Origin: an uncultured Lachnospiraceae bacterium
GTDB lineage: Bacteria > Bacillota > Clostridia > Lachnospirales > Lachnospiraceae
Assembly: GCA_949051815.1 (NCBI GenBank)
Contig: CARQVR010000080.1
Coordinates: 1 to 12,895 of the forward strand
Length of the DNA: 12,895 nucleotides
Reading direction: 5' to 3'
Below the pieces are notes generated by a model. That model was given only the letters and a program-made list of their open reading frames with translations. It searched no databases and had not been told where the DNA came from. Each line of letters begins with the position of its first letter. Position 1 is the stretch's first letter. Shown piece after piece: positions 6,864 to 12,895 of the stretch. The translations under genes and the position numbers were made by a program.

Positions 6864-9800
6864 ATGCGAGGAAAAAGAGTATTACATGTATTTTTGTTCT
6901 CTATACCGTTGGTGCTGATTGTGACTCTGTTATTTAACTCTTATACGGTACAGAATAAGGCGAGGATTGCTGAGCAGAATAAAAATTATGCGGAGGATTC
7001 CATGCGCCAGAAATCCAGGCAGGTGCTGGGGGAACTGGAAAACGGAGTGCGTATCATCAACGCATATGCCTACTTTTTTAACGATTCACTGACCGGGGAT
7101 TCGATACCGGCACAGACGCTTGCGGAAATAGAGAGAAATTCTGTGTTTGATACCATACGGTTTACGGATGCGGAGGGGGTGACCCATTTTTCCGACGGCA
7201 GAACGGTCAATTCCGCCGACCGGGATTATTACGCGCGCGGCATGAGGGGCGAGAGCGGGATATCCGTTCTCTTTGATGAGCGTCTCACCGATGAGGAGAC
7301 GAGACTTGTGTTTTTTGCGCCGGTGCGGATGGACGGGGAGATCGTCGGCATTGTCCGGGGATCTTATCTGGCGGAGCAGTATATGAAAGAGATTCTCCGC
7401 ACCACCTATTTCGGGGAGCCGTCGACTACCTGGCTGTGTATGGCGGACGGCAGGGTGATAGCCAGCTCCGATGATTCGGAATACGGCGAGGAGCATCTGA
7501 TTAATGTGCTGCAAAGTTCCGGACAGATCGATCCGGCTACAGCGGAAGCGGCGAAGGCCGTTTTTCAAAACGGCGGCGAGGGCGCCTTTATCTGTGAGGG
7601 GAGCAGTGAAGCGGATAACCTGTGTGTGACTTATATTCCTGACAGCGATTATGTGATGGTGCAGCTCTTCCCGCCCAGCGTTACCCAGAAGATGATCAAC
7701 GGCGCGAATGCGGCGGGTGTCCGGCTTGAGATAGCGTTACTTATTCTCTTCGTTATTTACTTTGCGATAGCTATTGTACAGGCGGCGAAGCAGAGGAAAA
7801 AGCTGGAGGTGGAGAACAGCCAGATCAATTATGTGCTGCAAGGGCTGAACACGTTGTTTTCCTCAAGATATCTGACGGTAGATCTGGAGACGGGAGTCTA
7901 TGCCTATACCGCCGACGTAAATTTGCAGGATAATCAGATGGTGCGGGAGGGCGATTACATAAATGTGCTTGAAAACCATAGCAAGGAGATCATCGGGGAG
8001 GAAGCACAGGAGGATTTCCGGCAGACCCTGAAGGTGGATTCTATTATAAAGAACCTGGACGGGCAGGACACCTTTACCTATGAATGTCATGTGATGCGGA
8101 ATGGAAAAGAGGAGTGGGAGCAGTTAATCACCGTCTGTCTGGAGCGGCACGAGGAAAAAGCGAGCAAGATCCTTTATGTCCGACAGAACATCACGGAGAT
8201 GAAGCTGCGTGAGCTGAGAGGGGAAGAGGAGATGGCGGTGATGAACCGCAAGGAGCGGCAGTACAGAATTGCAATCACCTCCAATGCGTTCAGCACCTTT
8301 GAACTGAATCTGACCAAGGATCTGATCGAGCAGGATGTGACGTGCGTAAAGGATGACGAGGTCGTTTCCCTTCTCGGGAAGGCCGGGCTGCAGGCGCCCT
8401 GCAGTGCAACGGAATATTTTGAAAAATGGAAACGGTTCGTTCTCCCGGAGTCCATGGAGGACTATACCGGTACGCTGGATGTCGAATATCTGAAATCCTG
8501 CTTTGAACAGGGAGAAGCGGAAGTGGACGTGGATTACTGGAGCAGGATGGATGACGGAGAAGGCCGGATGTGCGTGCGCCAGTCCTTCATTATGACGCGT
8601 GACGATATGACGGACGATCTGATTGCCATGGTTGTCTCCAAGGATATTACGGATCAGGTAATCAAACAGAAGGAACAGACGGAGGCGTTACAGGATGCCC
8701 TGATGCATGCGAGACAGGCAAATGAGGCGAAGACGACGTTCCTCTCCAATATGAGCCACGACATCCGCACGCCCATGAATGCCATTATCGGTTTTGCGAC
8801 GATTGCGGCGAGTCGTATCGACAATAAGGATCAGGTGAGGGAATGCCTGCAGAAGGTGCTCTCTTCCAGCAACCATCTGCTCAGCCTGATTAACGATATT
8901 CTTGATATGAGCCGCATTGAGAGCGGTAAGATGCAGATTCATGAGCAGGATTGTAATATTTCCGAGCTGATGCACAATCTGGTCAATATCATCCAGCCGC
9001 AGGTGAAGGCGAAGCAGCTTGAGCTTTTCATAGATACCTTCGAGGTGGTAAACGAGGATGTGATCACTGACCCGTTGAAACTGAACCAGATTTTCATCAA
9101 TCTGATGAGCAATGCAGTGAAGTACACTCCGGCCGGCGGCATGATCACCTTCCGGATTATGCAGCATACCACATTCAAGCACGGGTATGGCGATTACGTC
9201 TTTATCATCAAGGACAACGGCATCGGCATGTCGGAGGAGTTTGTAAAGCATGTCTTCGAGCCCTTTGAGAGAGAGACAACGACCACAAGAAGCGGTATTC
9301 AGGGCACGGGTCTCGGTATGGCTATCACCAAGAACATTGTGGAGATGATGAACGGTACGGTGACGGTTGAGAGCGAGGTAGGTAAGGGCAGCACCTTTAC
9401 CGTAAAACTTACTCTGAAACTGCAGGATGTGGAGAAGAACGCGGAGCAGATCAAAGAGCTGGAAGGTCTGCGGGCGCTTGTGGTGGATGATGACTTAAAC
9501 GTCTGCGACAGCGTGAGCAAGATGTTAAAAACGATCGGCCTTCGCGCGGAGTGGACGACTTCCGGCCGCGAGGCGGTGTACCGCGCCAAAGTCGCGCGGG
9601 ATGACGGGGACTCCTATCATACCTACATTATTGACTGGCAGATGCCGGAGACAAGCGGCATAGAGACCGCGAGAAAGATTCGCAGCGCGGTCGGTGAAGA
9701 GTCGCCGATTATCATATTGACAGCCTATGACTGGACGGATATCGAGGAGGAGGCGAAGGCGGCGGGCGTCACGGCCTTCTGTGCGAAACCGCTGTTTATG

Positions 9801-10271
9801 TCAGACTTAAAGTCAGCGCTTCTTGCGGCAAACAGCATGGATGTCAAGGATGAGGTGGCTGGAGCGGCGTGGCAGCAGATCGACTTTAGCGGTAAGCGTG
9901 TTCTCCTTGTGGAGGATATCGAGATGAACCGCGAGATCGCGGAGGTCATACTGACGGAGAGCGGATTCGAGGTGGAGTCCGCGCCCGACGGAACGGACGC
10001 TGTGGATATGGTGAAGCGGTCGGAAGAAAACTATTACGATGTGGTGCTGATGGATGTGCAGATGCCGATTATGAACGGCTATGAGGCGACCAGAACAATT
10101 CGCTCCCTGCCGAGAAAGGATGTGAGGACGCTGCCGATTATCGCCATGACGGCGAACGCCTTGGAGGAGGATAAAGCGGCGGCCTTAAAGAGCGGTATGA
10201 ACGATCATATTGCCAAGCCGCTTGACATCGAGCTGTTTATCGAAGTTTTGAACAAGCATCTGAGGCGGTAG
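6864..10271 (+). CDS. Membrane hybrid histidine kinase with Cache sensor and two receivers
   Basis: Hybrid kinase of 1135 residues. ATG 6864 follows GGAGGG at 11 nt, slightly long. TM1 at about residues 5-24 and TM2 at about 289-310 flank an extracytoplasmic domain that looks like a double Cache fold (SADRDYYARGMRGESGIS near 117-134, then FFAPVRMDGEIVGIVRGSY). Two PAS-like modules follow, at about 322-450 and 467-602; the second (FELNLTKD to VSKDITDQVIKQ) matches the module in the preceding kinase. HisKA has MSHDIRTPMNAIIGF (H632). ATPase domain: N750, KDNGIGM, FEPFERE and GIQGTGLGMAI, all intact. REC1: D875-D877, D924 (IIDWQMP), T953, K975. REC2: E1017/D1018, D1064 (LMDVQMP), T1096, K1118. 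Both receivers look phosphorylatable. BarA-like layout but with no C-terminal HPt. A small extracellular ligand is the likely signal for a Cache domain; its identity is unknown. Confidence 0.93.
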   Translation: MRGKRVLHVFLFSIPLVLIVTLLFNSYTVQNKARIAEQNKNYAEDSMRQKSRQVLGELENGVRIINAYAYFFNDSLTGDSIPAQTLAEIERNSVFDTIRFTDAEGVTHFSDGRTVNSADRDYYARGMRGESGISVLFDERLTDEETRLVFFAPVRMDGEIVGIVRGSYLAEQYMKEILRTTYFGEPSTTWLCMADGRVIASSDDSEYGEEHLINVLQSSGQIDPATAEAAKAVFQNGGEGAFICEGSSEADNLCVTYIPDSDYVMVQLFPPSVTQKMINGANAAGVRLEIALLILFVIYFAIAIVQAAKQRKKLEVENSQINYVLQGLNTLFSSRYLTVDLETGVYAYTADVNLQDNQMVREGDYINVLENHSKEIIGEEAQEDFRQTLKVDSIIKNLDGQDTFTYECHVMRNGKEEWEQLITVCLERHEEKASKILYVRQNITEMKLRELRGEEEMAVMNRKERQYRIAITSNAFSTFELNLTKDLIEQDVTCVKDDEVVSLLGKAGLQAPCSATEYFEKWKRFVLPESMEDYTGTLDVEYLKSCFEQGEAEVDVDYWSRMDDGEGRMCVRQSFIMTRDDMTDDLIAMVVSKDITDQVIKQKEQTEALQDALMHARQANEAKTTFLSNMSHDIRTPMNAIIGFATIAASRIDNKDQVRECLQKVLSSSNHLLSLINDILDMSRIESGKMQIHEQDCNISELMHNLVNIIQPQVKAKQLELFIDTFEVVNEDVITDPLKLNQIFINLMSNAVKYTPAGGMITFRIMQHTTFKHGYGDYVFIIKDNGIGMSEEFVKHVFEPFERETTTTRSGIQGTGLGMAITKNIVEMMNGTVTVESEVGKGSTFTVKLTLKLQDVEKNAEQIKELEGLRALVVDDDLNVCDSVSKMLKTIGLRAEWTTSGREAVYRAKVARDDGDSYHTYIIDWQMPETSGIETARKIRSAVGEESPIIILTAYDWTDIEEEAKAAGVTAFCAKPLFMSDLKSALLAANSMDVKDEVAGAAWQQIDFSGKRVLLVEDIEMNREIAEVILTESGFEVESAPDGTDAVDMVKRSEENYYDVVLMDVQMPIMNGYEATRTIRSLPRKDVRTLPIIAMTANALEEDKAAALKSGMNDHIAKPLDIELFIEVLNKHLRR

Positions 10272-10302
10272 TGGAAACGCCTTAATAAATAAAAGGATAA
10301 CG

Positions 10303-10335
10303 CAAAACTCTCCCTATACGGGAGAGTTTTGCGTT
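10303..10335 (+). terminator. Strong intrinsic terminator after the hybrid kinase operon
   Basis: CTCTCCC (10308-10314), loop TATAC, GGGAGAG (10320-10326) form the core stem, with an upstream A-run and a downstream TTTTGCGTTGCTGT. Including the A/T and GCGTT flanks the stem reaches 16 perfect base pairs (10299-10314 with 10320-10335). The near-symmetry would let it act on both strands. It separates the kinases from the lipoprotein genes. Confidence 0.8.
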
Positions 10336-10364
10336 GCTGTCTAAACAGGAAAGAGCAAGAAAAC

Positions 10365-10408
10365 CTTAAGAAATTTTAGAGATACTTTAGAGGAAGGCCT
10401 GCTAAGAT
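10365..10408 (+). promoter_or_regulatory. Promoter with three 10-bp direct repeats, first lipoprotein gene
   Basis: Three head-to-tail units: CTTAAGAAAT (10365-10374), TTTAGAGATA (10375-10384) and CTTTAGAGGA (10385-10394). An extended -10 follows: TG (10400-10401), then TAAGAT (10403-10408). No -35 hexamer is recognisable; the last repeat lies in its place, as expected for an activator such as an OmpR-family regulator. Predicted start near 10415, leader of about 58 nt. Confidence 0.6.
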
Positions 10409-10472
10409 TGGGAAATGAAAATGGCGGGTTACATAAAACGAGAAAGCAGCCCGCGGAAAGGATGTGTGCAGT

Positions 10473-11129
10473 ATGAGAAATGAAAAAGGAATCGGGCTGG
10501 CGCTTGGCCTGGCTGTGATTCTGGGACTGACGGGATGCGCTGGGCCAGAGGAGGTATCAGTGGGAGCACATGAGGACGTTTCGGCGGAGCGCGGAGCAGA
10601 GACGGAGACGGACGGTGAATCGAAGGACGTGAAGGAAGGGAATGACGGCACGGAAACGGATGAGACGCAGGAGGGCGAGTGGAAAAGAGAGGAGCCGGTT
10701 TCCGGGAAGGAGCCGGAGACGGAACATGCAGAAAACGACCACAGGGAACCGGAAGAGCCGGAGGGTGCAGGGCAGACGGAAGAGCAGCAGGGCGCAGGGC
10801 AGGCGGTCCGCGCACCGGAGGGGACGCAGCATCTTGGCGGCAAAGTACAGAGTCCGCAGACAGACGGCATGACGCTGGCACAGACCACGCTGATGAATGA
10901 AGATAATACGGTTACGCTGGTGGATGATAAGGATGCGAAAAAAATTCCCGTCAGGTTTACGGATGATACCAAGGTGGAGCACTGGACAATCTCGGGAGGC
11001 GGCGCAGGGATTGACATGCGGGATGCCGGTGTTTCGGATCTGGAGGAAGGTATGGGCGTGGAACTGGAAGGATATTACGACGGCGATACCTTTGTGGCGA
11101 CAAGGGTAATCATGGAAGAATATGTGTAG
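10473..11129 (+). CDS. Predicted lipoprotein with acidic linker and small C-terminal domain
   Basis: Secreted, lipid-anchored protein of 218 residues. ATG 10473 is chosen because GGAAAGG (10455-10461) is about 11 nt away; GTG 10464 would be only 1-2 nt from it. Signal peptide with hydrophobic core IGLALGLAVILG and lipobox LTGC (C22). Residues about 25-118 are Glu/Asp/Thr/Gly-rich, strongly acidic and low in complexity, with a short duplicated GAGQ motif; this looks like a spacer through the cell wall. The C-terminal part (about 122-218) reads as beta strands (NTVTLVDDKD, IPVRFTDDTKVEHW) and ends with LEEGMGVELEGYYDGDTFVATRV, resembling small DUF5666-like or OB-like domains; this is my impression, not a search result. 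Paralogue of the next gene and likely controlled by the same repeat-bearing promoter. Confidence 0.85.
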   Translation: MRNEKGIGLALGLAVILGLTGCAGPEEVSVGAHEDVSAERGAETETDGESKDVKEGNDGTETDETQEGEWKREEPVSGKEPETEHAENDHREPEEPEGAGQTEEQQGAGQAVRAPEGTQHLGGKVQSPQTDGMTLAQTTLMNEDNTVTLVDDKDAKKIPVRFTDDTKVEHWTISGGGAGIDMRDAGVSDLEEGMGVELEGYYDGDTFVATRVIMEEYV

Positions 11130-11196
11130 TTTTCGCTCCGGCATCAAAAACGGCAAAATAAATAGTTAATACTTTATGAAGACAGATTCAGAAAGA

Positions 11197-11240
11197 CTTA
11201 AAGATTCTTAGAGATTCTTTAGAGAAAAAACTGATAGAAT
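11197..11240 (+). promoter_or_regulatory. Promoter with three 10-bp direct repeats, second lipoprotein gene
   Basis: Units CTTAAAGATT (11197-11206), CTTAGAGATT (11207-11216) and CTTTAGAGAA (11217-11226), then TG (11232-11233) and TAGAAT (11235-11240). The 30-bp repeat block matches that of the previous gene at 24 of 30 positions, and the last repeat starts 18 bp before the -10 in both. The -10 directly abuts the Shine-Dalgarno AGGAGG (11241-11246), so the predicted start near 11247 would exclude it from the transcript. Confidence 0.55.
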
Positions 11241-11254
11241 AGGAGGATAATGAA

Positions 11255-11944
11255 ATGACAGACATGCAGAAGAAAGAAGTAAGGCCTGGAAAAAGAAGCA
11301 GGGGGATGGCGGCTGCAGCCTGCCTTCTGCTGCTGGCGGTTCTGACGGCATCATGCGGGAAGGTGGAGGAGCCGGTGCCTGTGCAGATATTTTCAGAGGA
11401 TGTGGAGGAGCCGTATGAGGAAGACGGCGGCGCCGATGCAGAGGAAGCGGCGGATGTCAATAACGGACAGCAGGCAGCGGACACCGGAAATCAATCGGGA
11501 GAGGCTGCGGACGAAGAGAATGCACCTGCTTCGGAGGGTAAAGCGGATGAAAACGCAGGAGACGATTCGGAAGATAACGCCGCAGAGAAGGTGAGTGCGC
11601 AGTCTGCCGGGAGCGCAGAGCTGGAAGGGAATGTCCATAGCGTGAGTCAGGACAGCTTCGTGGTCAGCAGGACGGAAGTATGGTCCGAGGGAGGCGCTGA
11701 TTTTGCAGCGGCGCCGGCGCCCGGGTACGAGGAGGAAGAGGATCTGATCACGGTACATGTGAGCCGGAACTGCGGCTGGCAGTATAAGACGGTTAAAAAC
11801 GGCGGCATTAACCCCGAAGATATCTCATCCAGAGAGGGTCTGGCTGATGAGCTGAAGGAAGGAATGGCCATTCATATGAAAGGAAGCTGGCAGGAAGACG
11901 GGAGCTTCCTTGCGGAAAGCATCGTGATGATGACGTTTATGTAG
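11255..11944 (+). CDS. Predicted lipoprotein, paralogue of the preceding one
   Basis: Secreted, probably lipid-anchored protein of 229 residues. ATG 11255 follows AGGAGG at 8 nt; an ATG at 11250 is followed at once by a stop. The basic N-terminus (KKEVRPGKRSR) leads into the core AAAACLLLLAVL and a fair lipobox TASC (C34). Residues about 36-118 are an acidic Glu/Asp/Ala/Asn-rich linker. The C-terminal domain (about 122-229) contains ELEGNVHSVSQDSFVVSR and ends LKEGMAIHMKGSWQEDGSFLAESIVM, parallel to the end of the previous protein (EGM, then G, then a D-x-F-x-A strand). The linkers differ in sequence while composition is kept, typical of old duplicates. No terminator lies between the two genes, so read-through from the first promoter is possible. 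Function unknown. Confidence 0.85.
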   Translation: MTDMQKKEVRPGKRSRGMAAAACLLLLAVLTASCGKVEEPVPVQIFSEDVEEPYEEDGGADAEEAADVNNGQQAADTGNQSGEAADEENAPASEGKADENAGDDSEDNAAEKVSAQSAGSAELEGNVHSVSQDSFVVSRTEVWSEGGADFAAAPAPGYEEEEDLITVHVSRNCGWQYKTVKNGGINPEDISSREGLADELKEGMAIHMKGSWQEDGSFLAESIVMMTFM

Positions 11945-11980
11945 TACAGTAAATGGCTCTGAGATGGAGGATTAGATCGT

Positions 11981-12895
11981 ATGATGAGAAAATTTTTAGA
12001 TAACGGCAGTTATAGAAAGCAAAAAAGAAAATACAGCAGCATGAAGCGGGCGTCAGCGGTTCTGCTTATGCTTGCCATGACAGCGGTTCTGCCTGGCGGC
12101 TGCGGCGGCAAAACCCCGGGGGCTTCCACGGACGGGCAGGGAGTGTCAAAAGCGGATGAAACAGGAAAGGACGATGTGCAGCAGGGAACGTCCGGGACAG
12201 ACGCAGAAGGATCCGGGAATGAGCCGACGGCTATGGGGCGCTATGTGGAGACTGTGGCGGAACTTCCGGAGAGTGCGTCCAGATCCTACAGTATCACAGC
12301 GCTCTCGGACGGGAGACTGCTGATTCTCGATGAGGGGGCGGGACAGTTTGTCTCCTCTGACGGCGGCGTAAGTTGGGAGGCAGTTCCGATTCCGGGGATT
12401 GACAATATGAAGACATTCACGGAGAACAACTATATTTTCAGCATGGCGGCTGCGCCGGATGGCACGGTGGCGGTGCTCTCCTCGGACAACGCAGCGTACG
12501 ATAAGACAGAAAAATTTGATCCATGGCTTCATGTGGCGAAGCCGGACGGCACGGTTACAAAGGTGGAATCGCTGCCTGTACAGGAAAATGAAAGTTTTGT
12601 TTACAGCGTTTTTTATTCAACGGAGGGGGAGCTGTTTGCCACAACGGTGGGCGGAGGTATGATTTACCGGATCGACGTGGAGAGCGGGACACTGACGAAG
12701 GAGGTGACCATGGAATGGCGCCCGGATCTGGTCAAATGTCAGGGAGATTATATGTTTTTCCTCACTTCCAGAGAGGGGATTTCCATCTACGACAGAAAGG
12801 AAGAAAAGTGGGTGGAGGACAGTGTTCTTGACGATTTTATGGAGGAAAATTATAAGGATGCGTACTATGCCGACGACAGCTACTCGGTGTATATG
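11981..12895 (+). CDS. Predicted lipoprotein with beta-propeller-like repeats (3' end missing)
   Basis: Open to the right edge; 305 residues seen. ATG 11981 lies 10 nt after GGAGG (11966-11970). The basic N-terminus of about 22 residues precedes the core ASAVLLMLAMTAVL and C41. The lipobox would be PGGC, which is atypical at -3, so lipidation is probable but not certain. A Gly/Asp/Ser-rich linker spans about 42-85. From about residue 88 on, the chain shows repeated short beta motifs (SITALSDGRLLILDE, FSMAAAPDGTVAVLSS, YSVFYSTEGELFATT) and one good Asp-box, SSDGGVSW (125-132), as in BNR/sialidase-like or Ycf48-like propellers. These bind ligands or glycans or act as scaffolds; no catalytic residues can be judged from this part. 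It begins 36 nt after the previous stop, so it belongs to the same transcript. Confidence 0.82.
   Translation, partial: MMRKFLDNGSYRKQKRKYSSMKRASAVLLMLAMTAVLPGGCGGKTPGASTDGQGVSKADETGKDDVQQGTSGTDAEGSGNEPTAMGRYVETVAELPESASRSYSITALSDGRLLILDEGAGQFVSSDGGVSWEAVPIPGIDNMKTFTENNYIFSMAAAPDGTVAVLSSDNAAYDKTEKFDPWLHVAKPDGTVTKVESLPVQENESFVYSVFYSTEGELFATTVGGGMIYRIDVESGTLTKEVTMEWRPDLVKCQGDYMFFLTSREGISIYDRKEEKWVEDSVLDDFMEENYKDAYYADDSYSVYM

Noticed and set aside
10424..10454. GCGGG / CCCGC pairing in the leader of the first lipoprotein, considered as a riboswitch or ribosome-site mask
   Set aside because: Only 5 bp with a 21-nt loop and no further structure; too weak to claim.
10376..11156. Overlapping minus-strand ORFs of 150-213 codons
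   Set aside because: They are antisense to the acidic-linker lipoprotein; the low-complexity GAG/GAC-rich coding strand leaves the opposite strand free of stops. Their Ser/Pro/Cys- and Arg-rich translations are typical of such shadows.
11197..11226. 10-bp repeats considered as a small CRISPR-like or tandem-repeat array
   Set aside because: Units are contiguous, only 10 bp long and sit at a fixed distance to a -10 element, so operator repeats explain them better.

Overview
The window (about 50% G+C by eye) reads like a chromosomal segment of a low-to-mid-GC Firmicute, most likely a Lachnospiraceae-type gut Clostridium. The reasons are the Shine-Dalgarno sequences (AGGAGG/GGAGGG), Gram-positive-type lipoproteins with acidic linkers, a VanR/VanS-like two-component pair, and hybrid kinases with Clostridia-style PAS modules. 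Genus assignment is inference; there is no rRNA or marker gene to settle it. I see no tRNA, rRNA, CRISPR array, transposase, integrase or phage gene.

Layout. (1) 1-1237, minus: an ABC-F ATPase of the YkpA/YbiT type, cut by the left edge, with its own promoter near 1287-1314. (2) 1441-2379, plus: an unrecognised 312-residue cytoplasmic protein. (3) 2380-2507: a structured convergent intergenic region with an 11-bp hairpin followed by an 85-bp element that folds as a three-way junction. (4) 3811-2507 and 4594-3917, minus: sensor kinase and OmpR-family response regulator, regulator first. (5) 4727-6814 and 6864-10271, plus, divergent from the regulator: two hybrid histidine kinases, one soluble (PAS, PAS-like, HisKA, HATPase, REC) and one membrane-bound (Cache, two PAS-like modules, HisKA, HATPase, REC, REC), probably co-transcribed. 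(6) 10303-10335: a strong intrinsic terminator. (7) 10473-11129, 11255-11944 and 11981 to the right edge, plus: three predicted lipoproteins. The first two are paralogues with long acidic linkers and a small C-terminal beta-type domain; the third is the start of a beta-propeller-like protein.

How the parts may work together. The most interesting signal is regulatory. The two paralogous lipoprotein genes carry nearly the same promoter: three 10-bp direct repeats (consensus near CTTTAGAGAT) ending in a CTTTAGAG unit, whose start lies exactly 18 bp before an extended -10 (TGnTARRAT). A weaker copy with the same phasing lies in front of the response regulator gene on the minus strand. The simplest reading is that the OmpR-type regulator binds these repeats, controls itself, and drives the lipoprotein cluster about 6 kb away, across the two hybrid kinases. 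If so, the window would be one signalling island: an envelope-sensing pair plus its lipoprotein regulon, with two phosphorelay kinases between them. Both hybrid kinases lack an HPt domain and an output domain in this window, so their downstream partner must lie elsewhere. The regulon link is inference from sequence pattern and has not been tested.
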